From contig NC_040021.1 in NCBI RefSeq assembly GCF_000972845.2, forward strand, positions 6,367,291 through 6,431,290: a stretch of 64,000 bases of DNA. Direction: 5' to 3'. This stretch comes from Larimichthys crocea. Its lineage: Eukaryota; Chordata; Actinopteri; Sciaenidae. Of the stretch, positions 13,201-23,555 are shown in pieces (within the stretch, counting starts at the first letter, position 1; every line of letters starts with the position of its first letter). The notes under the pieces were generated by a model. That model was not told the DNA's origin and searched no databases. It worked only from the letters and a program-made list of their open reading frames with translations. The translations under genes were made by a program, and so were the position numbers.

Positions 13201-14479
13201 AACACAATCAATAAGTAATCATACAACAAATAAAGCGCACATCGTTTTCTGATGGCACTGCAATTATCACAAAGTGCTCTTATAACACTGCAGTTAGAAG
13301 CAGACTGAGCAAATGACTTGCACATTTTCTGAGTTGTGCATAAATTCAAGCCGAAACAACGTTTGAACCCCCGGTAGTACAAGGATCTGAAGACAAACCC
13401 CAAGATAAACACTGTTTTGTTAGTCTTTGCACACGTGTAAAGAAAACAGAGTTAATGAGCTGTCCAAAAAAAGTATTTCTAATTAGTAACCTAGCGGGTT
13501 TTTGCCATCCATTTAAAGTTTTCTCCACTCTCAGGACAGAGGGAAAGTTACAGTGTGGGTCTATAAAGTTACAGAAGGGCTTGGTGTCTTCACATCGCAG
13601 TAGAGGTGTAACGTTTCCTCCTCTCAGTTGCTTTCCTTTGACAGAGAAGCTTTCCTCGCTGCCAACTTTCCCAACATTACACATCAACAGCACGGTGAGA
13701 CTACTGAAACTGAAGCACAATGTTTGGACCTCTGTCAACACCTGACAGAAGCATTCAATGACAACTTTACACTTTTGACCATTTAAAATTCTTCAGCGAT
13801 TTCTTGTAAACTTTTAGATAAGCCACAACAGCTGCTAAACCCACCACGTCGTGTGCTGAAATGAAACAAATACGATGCTACAGGCGCTGTTGCTAAGGAA
13901 ATAAACAATTTTGACCCCGACGTACACAGTTAAACATTATACCATAATGTTTATACCATACCATTATGCCATAATGTTTAACAGATTGTAAGTGTATTTC
14001 AATTAGCACTTTTATTTTAGGGCTTCCTATGAGTGCACCCTTCTCTCATCGGTGAGGATTGATAACAAGGAGGTGTGGACCTCAGGGGACGCACCCCCCA
14101 CTTCTTAAATCGCTGTTGTCATCAGATAACCAGGATGCCATTGTGACAGTAGAATCTGAGAGGCGTGGGTCAGCATATCACTGGCATCACAAATAGTAGG
14201 AGCTGTTAAGTACAGGATCTCGCCTGCCACTAACAAGCCAAGCCCTCGGGGGATTACATATAGATTTATAATATATCAACATCTCCAAGTCATGATACAG
14301 ACTTTCAGCCAAACGGACATCAATGGAGAACCAGAGCAAAGGCACTTTAATAAGCGTTAATTTAAAAAAAAAGACCATACCAGCATGTTTGCTCTGTACA
14401 CCGACGTTCGCAAAGATGTAATTCAAGCACAGATCAACAGAATGAAATTGGTGTGCCAACTATAAAGTTCACTGTGTGG

Positions 14480-14950
14480 CAGCCCAAGCAGCAACCTCTG
14501 TGGCCAAAAGCTGCAGTTCCTCAAACGTCCACATGAGGCTGGCTCCAGAACGAGTCAGTCTCCATAAATCCCCATGGTAAAATGTTCAAGAAATAAACAT
14601 TTTTACAGCCTGGTACAAAAAACTGTTTTGGCCTCTATAGCTAATTTATGTAATGAGGGTGTTTTCTTTTAATAGAACTCACCTATTAAAATTATATTAA
14701 GGCTTAAAGTTATGCATAGTTAAGAGTGTGACTTTGATTGACAGGTGGGCTCCATTACAAAGAGGTCATTTAAGAACCCACACTTCATTCAGCCTGCCTC
14801 AGCTTCACCCATGCTCCACCTCTCTGCCCATTTTTGGATTAACTGGGAGGCGGCAGAGGCAGGACTGCCAAGATGGTGGTAGCCAGGGCCATAATACTGA
14901 GCTTCATAACCCTATGGGTGACGTCATGAGGTGTGTTTATGTTGACTCAC
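14480..14950 (+). repeat. Family A element, near full-length
   Basis: It starts in GCAACCTCTGTGGCC with TCCTCAAACGTCCAC, continues through the signature CAGTCTCCATAAATCCCCAT and the ATTATATTAAGG block, and then the right half with GGCAGGACTGCCAAGATGGT and CCCTATGGGTGACGTCATGA. It provides the right half missing from several other copies. Confidence 0.75.
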
Positions 14951-16434
14951 TCGAGCTAGACAGATCATGCTCGAGAATTCCAACTTGAATGACCTCTCCA
15001 GGGTTTTAGGGGCACATTGGCACCCCAGCTTCATGTTAATGTTAAACTAAGTTGCTAGAGTGTATTTTATACAATTCCAAGCAGCATTTGGTTTCCATTT
15101 ATTTCTGTATGACATGTAAATCTATTAGCACACTCTTGAAACACGCTTCAGTAAACCATCACAGTTAACAGGTGTTTGTTGACATTTTGGGTCATTTTTG
15201 GCAGTTGCATGAAGTCATGCAACAATGCAGCTTGGTGCTAGATTATACGAGTCCATCTAGTTCTAAGTGTGGACTGGTAACTTATATTGTCCAAAAATGA
15301 ATGGAAACCAAAGGTTGCTTGAGTAAAATACTGTAAATCCACATTTCTAAATCACAGCAGGAGTTGTTTGCAAAATGGTTATTGTGACGTAAAGGATGCA
15401 AATAAAATATAAAATATGCAAAACCACTGGTGCAGTCCTTGCACTAGATCTCACTAAATTTATCATCTGGACGGCAACAGATTTCAACCGAGTCAAAAGT
15501 GGGGGACCAGAGAACTCCTGACAAGATTCAATCCTGTCTTCTTCAATAACACCAGAAATTATAGCATTACTGGATATTTGATGGTTAAACTCACAAGGTA
15601 ACACTTCTCTGCATGATCTGCAACAGACTATTGACACTCTGGATAAAAATAAGTCTTATTGAGAAGCAGGTGGCATGAAACCAGCTGAGCACGTTGCCTG
15701 TGATCATAACTGAGTCTTATTTCTCTTCATGCAACACCTGGGTGACAAAGCTTCACGAGGGAAAGAGAAGAATACATGCGCCATAGTTCACCACCACACA
15801 CTACAAGCTGTCATAATAATTTACAAGTGCTGTGCATAACCACACACACAGCAGGCACACCGTAAGCAATCTGCGTCAAACAACTAAAATAGTCATTGCA
15901 GATCTGGGTGGCTTGCGTGGTGAGCACAACTTAGTTAAAAACTCTTCTCCCCGTGGAGGAGAACACGTCCATGATTGAAGTAAACAGCAAACAGCAGAGT
16001 GATTTAAGGGAGGCGTGAGGGGATACATGATTTGGCACAAGGTGTACCCGAGAAATAAAAATAAAAATAAAAAAAAAACAGAAGCGATGAAGGGTGGAAA
16101 TGAGACGGGGGGGCATGTGTTATGAAAAGCCAAGAGAGTGTTAAGTCATGTTTGCCCTTGCACCAGCAGACTGGAGTCTCATTGAGATTCCCCACGTCAA
16201 GAGTCCTGTCGACAGGTGCGCCGTGGCCGCGGGGCGCAGCGTGCAACCTGCGGCAACTCACCCCCCTCCTCCACCAAAAAAAGAAAAAAATCATCCCACC
16301 ATTCATGCACAGGCAGCAAAAACAGCATTAAACTTCCATGATAATCCAACTTGTGTCGCTGATTTGCTTAATTGACGCGTTAATTGGCGCGACGACACGG
16401 CTCAGCACGCACCGATGAAATTATCTTTACTTAC

Positions 16435-16482
16435 AGTTCTCAAGAACTGGATCTCATCTTCTCCTTCTCCGCCCTCAGCCAT
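16435..16482 (-). CDS. ryr3: Ryanodine receptor 3, first coding exon (gene continues off the left edge)
   Basis: RYR3 is a very large homotetrameric Ca2+ release channel of the sarcoplasmic/endoplasmic reticulum. On the minus strand, ATG at 16482 in the context GCCATGG opens 16 codons reading MAEGGEGEDEIQFLRT. This is the conserved ryanodine receptor N-terminus, closest to RYR3/RYR2 type (RYR1 begins differently). It is followed at once by a consensus donor GTAAGTAAAG. A 48-bp first coding exon ending in phase 0 is what I know of RYR genes. RYR3 rather than RYR2 is supported by the divergent neighbour fmn1, as in human 15q. Only this exon is in the window. The peptide is short, but peptide, donor, start context and synteny agree. 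Confidence 0.88.
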
Positions 16483-16860
16483 GGCTGTGAAGGAGCCTGC
16501 TCAGACTCTGGAAGCCACCACTGACTGCCGGCAGAAACGCGATGCTGCTGCCTCTCAAGCCGATATTAGCATAGAGCTCATCCACAGCCATATAGGGCAG
16601 CCCGGCCGAGCCCCCCTCCTCCTCTTCCTCCTCCTCCTCCTCCGAATCCCCCTCCTCTCTTCTCCCACCTACCTACCCTCCTCATCCACTCATCCACCCT
16701 TCCTACTCCCCCTCCTCCCTGCGCCTCCCTGAACAGCAGCAGCAGTGCGGAGCAGCAGACGGTTGGAGCCGGGGCATCAGAGGGCGAGCACCCGGTGGTG
16801 GTGGTGATGCTGCGGGCTGCTGCTCCTCCACTGATGATGATGATGATGATGATCAAATAC
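16483..16860 (-). promoter_or_regulatory. ryr3: ryr3 5' UTR and proximal promoter, GC-rich
   Basis: Directly upstream of the ryr3 ATG, base composition becomes GC-rich and purine/pyrimidine-skewed: CTCCTCCTC runs at 16616-16645, GGTGGTGGTGGTG at 16795-16808, GATGATGATG at 16832-16853. A near-consensus CArG-like box CCATATAGGG lies at 16588-16597 (one mismatch). No TATA box was found. Exact transcription start unknown; no upstream non-coding exon could be assigned. ORFs across this region are products of the trinucleotide runs. Confidence 0.5.
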
Positions 16861-17021
16861 TACTTTTTTTTTTCTTTTTTTTTAAACGCCTCTGTGTGTT
16901 GAGTCAGCAGTTTTTAAACAGCTCCCCCCGTCTGACAATGACGTATGGTGGTCAGAAGGTAGACCTTGATGGCAGCAATGAAGGCTGAATGTAAAGTTAT
17001 GAATGGCTCCCCCCTCCCTCT

Positions 17022-17023
17022 AT

Positions 17024-17067
<44 letters not shown>
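17022..17067 (+). repeat. (TG)n microsatellite
   Basis: About 46 bases of TG units with a single A interruption near the left end. The poly-Thr/His and poly-Val/Cys ORFs over it are artefacts. Confidence 0.95.
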
Positions 17068-17071
<4 letters not shown>

Positions 17072-17576
17072 ACGCTCCCCTCACCCATGCATCCACATTC
17101 ACACACACCTCTGCAGACTTGTGATTTTCTAATTTACAGAAATAGATTTTCATCTGTTAGTTTTGGATCTTGGGAGTCCCTCAGGACTCATTTATGTAAA
17201 AACCACAACTTAAGAAGATGTCAGGCAGAGTTTGAATTGTTTGTAGCTCATTAAGCATACTTACTGCCATGCTTCAGTGCATATCCCCCCACCTATGTAA
17301 GCCTCTCTTGTTTGTCAGTGTGCTCGTTTACTTACATACTTATGCTTCATTTGCATATTCGTTTGAGAAACAGTAGACTGATAAAGTTTAAATCCACTTT
17401 TTGTTCTTTGAAACTATCATGACTTACACACAATCTTCACATGCTGTATATACTGTAATATCTAACTACCTCGTGTACATAAAGCAACCTGCTACATAAA
17501 CCTTATTTATTTGAGCATCCTTTGCACTATTGTCTTATTCTGTCTACAAATGTCATTGTTGTTTATGTAAATATAG

Positions 17577-17686
17577 ATCTACATCCATCCATCCATTATC
17601 TGTAACCACATGTCCTCATCAGGGTTGCAGGGTTCTGACTTGGGGCAAGAAGCGGGGTACACACTAAACAAGTCATAAATCTACAT
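17577..17686 (+). mobile_element. Short repeat insertion with 8-bp target-site duplication
   Basis: The segment starting CATCCATCCATTATCTGTAA and ending ACTAAACAAGTCATAA is bounded by ATCTACAT on the left (17577-17584) and ATCTACAT on the right (17679-17686). It is a shortened relative of the repeat at 5010-5152 and sits inside a region homologous to 20130-20240 sequence, so it inserted after that older repeat. Confidence 0.65.
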
Positions 17687-18956
17687 ATTTATATATATTT
17701 TAACTGAATATAGTAGTTTGATGTCTATGTATATACAGTGAGAGTAACATGACACTGGACTGGAATCACAAATCAGAGACAGAAACAGGTTTTACCTGTA
17801 TTTACCTTTATGTGGAAGTATTCATAGGTACTGTGCAAACGTTGCATACCTGGAAAATAAGTGATTTTTTTCTTTAGATTATTCATGATTTCATAAAAAG
17901 TTGGTTTTGTTGAATGACAGTTGGCTCTGTTTTTAACCATGAAGCACTGAGTTGCTGAGAAAATGTACATTTCAGCTACCTGATTGACTCTATTAAACAT
18001 TTGTTATATTTCAAAAATGAAGCTGGTAAGACATAATATATATTGTTTCTCCTTTTCAATGAGTTATAGGCACATTTTATAGGATCTTATGGTAAATGGG
18101 AGCGTATAAAAATCGTCTTAGGTGTCAAATATTTCATATCTATAATAATGAATCCGGTTCAGATTTTATGCTGACAAAATGTTTCAGTTAATTAATTTTA
18201 CTCATGATTCCTAATGTTGTATTTACCTTTAGCGTTTTTATGTGAGAAAAGCCCAATGAACATTAGTCAGGTGTGCATACATACACACTTCATATGGTCT
18301 TCATGCTCTGGATCAGGTTTCCTGCCAAGACATTACTGACATCTAGTGGTCATCTAGTGAACTTCCAGTGGAAATGTATATATTTTACACTGAAAGTCTG
18401 TCAAATCTTTATATGAATGTCTCCAGACTTTAATTTTTGAGAATATTAGCCAGTCAGACCTTGAATCACAGCGCTGATTAGCATTATAAGTGTCACCTAA
18501 AGATACAACTCAGAGGACGAAGGTGTTCTCATTGATTTTTATCGTTTTGTGACAATAAATCAGATCATTTCGTTCACTTCAGTGTCCTTCTCACTCCTTT
18601 GAGCTGTGTTTCTGCATTTCTGTGTATTTGGGGAGAAAGGACAGACGTGAGGACTTATTAGATGGGAGGGAGCACACATTACACTTACACGTCCACCACT
18701 CCTTCTGAGCATGACGTCATGAAGGCTTTTAAGCTTGTAGAAGGGAACAGGACCAGATGGTATCAGTGGGTGGGTCCGCAAATGTTATGCCGACCAACTA
18801 GGCTCAGTCTGTCGTACCCGCATGCTTTAAGTCCACCAACATACCTATGTTCAAGAAAGCCAGTCTAGCCTGCTTGGATGACTATTGCCCTGTGTAATGA
18901 TGACAACCACTATCACCACCCAGAACACTGACCCCCCATCTCCATTTGAGAAGAGG

Positions 18957-19345
18957 TAAATCTGGGACAACTGGACTTGGTTGTAGATCCGTAAAGACAC
19001 TTCACCTCTCATCCAAGAAGGTTCTTCAGTTCTGACTGACTGACTTAGCCTGGACTGGTGGGTCCTCTGTTGCCCTTCCTGAGCTCTCATTGCTGGCCTA
19101 GTGTATCTGAACCTTTTTCCTGATTGCAGCAGGGAGAAAAGGCCATTATCCATTTCTTTTATAGTGTCTGGTATTGATGTCTTTTAGGCATTTAGCCTGG
19201 ACTGATGGGTTTACTGATGGGAGCAGACAGTCAGAACTGATGAAGCCTCTTAGATGAGAGGTGAAATGTCTTGATCTAGAAGCAAGTCCATTTGTTAGCT
19301 CTTCACAAAGAAAGAGGACTTGGATGACTGAAAACCTTCACTCCC
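18957..19345 (+). repeat. Foldback repeat, family B copy 1
   Basis: The left arm has CACCTCTCATCCAAGAAGGT followed by TCTTCAGTTCTGACTGACTG. The right arm has GAAGCCTCTTAGATGAGAGG followed by TGAAATGTCTTG. The arms are reverse complements separated by about 200 bp. A second copy is at 55955-56450. Confidence 0.7.
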
Positions 19346-20129
19346 CAGTTTTCTCAGCGTCCCAGCAGAAGACGTCATGACAGAAATCTTCCACACCACT
19401 ATTTGAGATTGCTGTTCATTGACTATGCTTTAGCATTTAACACTATAGTTGATTTTAAGAATTTACCTTTAAAGCACGTCTGGGTCTGACCCAGAGAGAC
19501 CCCTTATGAGCCTGTGAGCCTGTCCTTAATCCTCAGGTGGGGCCCTTCAAGTAAAGTAAATCTAAAGGTGATCATGTTTTCAGCATGAGGGCTCCTCGAC
19601 TTTGGACCAACCTACCTGAGAAGATAAGTCTTATATTTAATGTTACAGTCTTTATATTTGTAATAACATCCGTCTACTTTCTTAAAACTATTAACAAAAG
19701 GTGTCATTGCTGTGTTTTTCGTGACATTAACAGCTGTTAATTTTCTTTAAACTTCTGTAATCCATCAAAGACAGCTGGCTGGTGGCTCAGATTAGCCCAC
19801 TGACCACCGTACAGCTCATCCTGGTGCACAGCTGACCTAAATAGAGTGGACGGTCAGTAGGTGGAAAAAGGGCAGATGTGACTTTCATCCTTTGGGTTTA
19901 TATAAAGATTTACACGAACCCACAGCCTGAAGTCGCAAGGAGAAACATGATTTCTTCATGTTTATCTCACAGTGGTGGAATTACTGAAGTACTTTACTCA
20001 CATTCACAACAGTTCAGAGGGAAAATACTGTATTTTGTTTGTTTTTGGTAGTTTTTTGTTCTTTAAGCATGTCGAAATACCAGCAATCAATTAATCATAT
20101 CAACATCGTGTCAGACAATCTATCAATGT

Positions 20130-20475
20130 TGTTCACTGTATATACTGTCATATCCACCATGCACATAAAGCAACGTGCTACATAAAATATGTTTATTTCT
20201 ATTGCACTGTTGTCTTATTCTGTCTACAAAATTTTTATCTGTATGTGTATACATGCAAGGATTCACTTTGCTCTTAATGTACATACGTAGATTGGATATA
20301 AGTACAGCTAAAACACAAGAGCTTGACACGTAATCATAAACATAACTATGCCTGCCTTAACTTTTATTTATTGTTTCTATTTTATTTATATTTATGAGTC
20401 CACCTTGTCTCGTGTGAGCTGCTGTGAAAGTTTCCCCAGTGAGTGAGTTCATAAAGTCTATCTTATCTTGTGCTT
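20130..20475 (+). mobile_element. LINE-type 3' end fragment
   Basis: The sequence at 20130-20240 (TATATACTGTCATATCCACC, ATAAAGCAACGTGCTACATA) recurs in diverged form at 17440-17560. The right end reads TTTCCCCAGTGAGTGAGTTC then ATAAAGTCTATCTTATCTTG, resembling the terminal tail of fish L2-like elements. No ORF remains. Confidence 0.45.
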
Positions 20476-20799
20476 TCAGCAGACCTATTCATGTATTTCT
20501 ACTTAAATAATGCAGAACTTTTACTTGTCTTTGGGCATGTTTACATTTGAGTATTGTTACTGTTAAACGATCTGAATACTTCTCTCAACACTGAGGTCAG
20601 AGACATTGTTTATAACTGTCTGTACCAAGAGTAATATTATAAAAATAATACATCTTTAAACAGGAGACAGTCATTGGTGCCCATTTTGAGTTTATACACT
20701 GATGTCAAGAGGATTATTGATTAGCTGTAAATCCTCGTTGAGCCCATATAGCTTCCGTCTGTTTGTTTATGTGCCCCCCATCAGTACCTGAAAGTCTTC

Positions 20800-20943
20800 A
20801 GAGGGATTAGTGGTAGCGATGAGCCAATAGGAGTCATCCAAATTCTCACGAACAGCGCTGATTGGCTGAAGCCTGTGCGTTGTCTTCTGTCACCTGAGTG
20901 TCGCTGCAGGCAGAGAGGTGACCTGCTGCCGACACGGAGGGAT
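20800..20943 (+). promoter_or_regulatory. fmn1: fmn1 upstream promoter and non-coding first exon
   Basis: Two CCAAT boxes lie in opposite orientation, CCAAT at 20824-20828 and ATTGG at 20861-20865. They are followed by a short GC-richer stretch ending in a consensus donor (GAT|GTGAGTAAGT) at 20943/20944. The matching acceptor (TTCTCTGTCAG) is at 21801, 91 bp before the fmn1 start codon. I infer a TATA-less promoter with transcription starting about 20880-20910 and a non-coding exon ending at 20943. Confidence 0.5.
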
Positions 20944-21801
20944 GTGAGTAAGTACAAGCTTTAATACATGTGGTACTCTTAATTTATGTTTATTTTATAT
21001 AATGAAGTATCTAAATGTGTATATTAATATATATGTTTAGAGCATTTTGAATATTCTGACTTATTGTCAGCAATTCTGACTTGTTTCTGTACTTTAGTCA
21101 TTTGTATTGTTACATATAATAAAATAACACAACAAAAGTAAAGTTTAACTCTTATAATATAAGTTTATTCTTTTATCCATGAAGCGTCAGGTTCAGGAGA
21201 TACAGAAACGGTGTTTCATGTGTTTTCAGTGGGTTGATTTTCTCATAAAATTACCTTTAAATTACATAATTGATAAACAGGGACCAGGCGTCCAAGCATT
21301 AGATTCACATGCATGCATATTATCTTTGCAGAAACCTGTACTGTTTGTGGTGCTTTAGTGTAGGGCAATGGTAGAAGAGGTGCAATACTCAAACTTGATT
21401 TATATGGAGCACCATTCATGCAAAACAGAAAAAGGCAATCATATAAATAATATTTAGCCATATTAAAACAAACAAACAAAAAAACTCCTTTCTACCATAA
21501 AAAAAAAAAAAAAAAAAAATCAATATCAGAGAAGCCAAAACAAACAATATTTGGGATTTGTATTATAAAATTGACTTAAAATTCAATATTCAAATGGCCA
21601 ATCCGTTCAGCTCTACATTAGCTCACCTTTTCCCATTTTTAGCCTACCCATACAGTATAGGTATTTTGTTTGGTCTTGTGACACCCTGGCATCTGCTTTC
21701 TGTCAGTATATTTTAAGTATAAGTTTGGAATTACAGGCATGAACTTGAATTGAACCCATGCGCATTCACTCATTAATTATTTTTTATTCTTTCTCTGTCA
21801 G
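20944..21801 (+). other. fmn1: fmn1 5' UTR intron
   Basis: AT-rich intron bounded by GTGAGT and CTGTCAG. It contains a 20-base poly-A (about 21500-21519). Nothing else is recognised. Confidence 0.5.
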
Positions 21802-21892
21802 GATTCATGTGGTTGTCCAGTTGAGAAGCCACTAATCCTCCGAAGAATCCATTCATGCTGTAAAGCTTCATCTGTGGTGATCAAATAACATC

Positions 21893-23555
21893 ATGGAGAA
21901 CACTCATAAAACCTTACACCTCAACATCCCCATCAGTGAGAGGAGCTCTGTGAGTCCACCCCTCTCCCACTACAGGAGCCCTGCCTCCCCCTTTGAAGCC
22001 CCTGTGAAGCCCCAACAAGGACTAACCTCCAACTGCAAGGAGGAGGGTCCAGCTGAAACAGTGAAGCAGGGTCAAGGAGACAAATTTGGCCTCACAGACT
22101 TGAAAGAAACCCTCAAAGTGTTGGATGACTCTTCTGAGATCCTCTGGCTGACAGAGTTGTTACCCTTGTGTTTGGAGTGCCAGGCTTTCATGAAGATGGG
22201 CAACCAACAGGGCACGAAGATGAAGCCGAACGGTCATGGTTACACAGAGAGCCAAGATGGGTTACCAAAGTCCCCCAGATTTCAGATCCCTCTGAAGAGA
22301 CGGAGAAGAACAGAAGGGGTAGTTTACACCGGCCATAACCTCAAGATGACACCGGCCAGGACTCCACTGGTGCCTCAGAAGGCAAAGCTCCAGAAAACAA
22401 GCGCTCCTGCCTTTGGGGAGTGGGACTTAGAGGAAGACTGGCAGAACATCTGCACTCCTGAAGGCAGGAGAAAGAGAGTTATCGGGAAGGTTTCGTTGTT
22501 GGATGAGGTGAAGCCAGTGTGGAGATTGAAGCAACCTGATGCTTCATCTGAAAACTTTACTTTCAGCAAAAATGACCTTTTCTCTCCGAGAAAGGAGGAA
22601 TGTGCTCTCCCTGACTCAGACCTTTCTGAATATGAAAATGATATGTATATCACCCCCACTAGTCTGGAGCTGACCAAGAAGACAGAAGATAATACTCAAA
22701 AAGTCCAGATCACCCATGCAGAAAGAGATGCAGAGGGGGAAAAGACGGCAGAAGGTGGAGAGGAGAAGTCCTTTCAATGGAGGTACGAGGAGACGAGGAA
22801 GAAGGCTGCAGCACAGCGAGTGATGGGCAAGATTGAGGAGGTGGAAGGGATCATACGTCGGGTGAGTCTCACCAGTTCGGACTGGATCAGAGAAGACAAC
22901 AACAGGAGGGATGAAGCTCAGTTTGTCTCAGATGGATGCCGAGCTGACTTTGGTTCCCAGTTGGAGACCAAGAACCAGAAGAGGTGCAATGAAGATAAGC
23001 CGCTGCTAGTTGAGGAGCTTCAAGCTTTGGGTGAAGCTCTGAGCCAGAGTCTACGTCAGGTCCTGAAGCTGGAGGGAGCAAAAGCAGAAGGTGAACCCTT
23101 TACAAAGACCAAGAAGACTTTTAATGAGGCAAATCTTGTAGGATCGACAAGAAGGCCTCTAAATATATCATCAGATTCTTACCATTTCACCTCCACTGTG
23201 CCGAACAATTCTTCACCACCCTCGCAGTCTCTAACTGCAATCCTGGATGTTTCTCAGAGAACATCTAGCAGCTTTGAAGACATGTCTCCCATCCTGTCAC
23301 CTCTATTCACATCCAGTCAACACCGTCTGCCTTTGAGCCTGACTGACGACCGCGAAAAAGACATCTCTGACCGCCACGTAAGCTCAGTCGAAGACAGTTT
23401 ATTCCCTCCGGGGGCTGGTGGCTGTGAAAGTGCTGCCACAGTCTCATGGGGGACAGAAAATGATCAGAAGAACAGTAGGAAGCAGGCGACTCTGAGGAGG
23501 CTGGGTGAACAGACACAGACATCAGAGGCCAGTCAAGACTATCTACTCTCCTCAG
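21893..23555 (+). CDS. fmn1: fmn1 long-isoform N-terminal exon (554 aa)
   Basis: A single 1663-bp exon encodes the start [16 protein letters not shown], which parallels the amniote formin-1 long form, and a GNQQG motif near residue 104. The rest is low-complexity, charged and Ser-rich, and predicted disordered by eye. The open frame continues 15 codons past the donor CAG|GTAACG at 23555. Ending there in phase 1 joins to 27169 as GAT (Asp) and gives [11 protein letters not shown], so the read-through end is not used in the long isoform. Confidence 0.85.

Larger units (their letters stand above)
1..16434 (-). other. ryr3: ryr3 intron 1 (partial), non-coding
   Basis: This stretch follows the splice donor of the first ryr3 coding exon on the minus strand and runs off the left edge. 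I looked for the expected second exon of a ryanodine receptor on the minus strand and did not find it, so the intron exceeds 16.4 kb. It holds LINE 3' ends (about 1370-1700, 9812-10105), four copies of an unnamed inverted-repeat element (915-1330, 6950-7150, 8460-8965, 14480-14950), a short interspersed repeat at 5015-5150, tail-like fragments near 4375-4425 and 5675-5730, and microsatellites. The ORFs here are short and lack homology I recognise. Confidence 0.75.
16861..20800. other. Intergenic interval between the divergent ryr3 and fmn1 promoters
   Basis: No coding sequence is recognised. It contains a TG microsatellite (17022-17067), two related repeat fragments (17440-17560 and 20130-20240), a nested short insertion (17585-17678), a foldback element (18957-19345) and a LINE-like tail ending near 20470. 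The remainder is AT-rich single-copy-looking sequence. Confidence 0.6.

Noticed and set aside
16415..16732. Plus-strand ORF of 105 codons
   Set aside because: It lies antisense to the ryr3 first exon and reads into the CTCCTC repeats of the 5' UTR. The true signal here is on the minus strand.
16578..16856. Minus-strand ORF with poly-Ile and poly-Gly
   Set aside because: It derives from GAT and CTC trinucleotide repeats in the ryr3 leader, with no conserved protein.
16914..17254. His-Thr and Val-Cys repeat ORFs
   Set aside because: They are translations of the TG microsatellite at 17022-17067.
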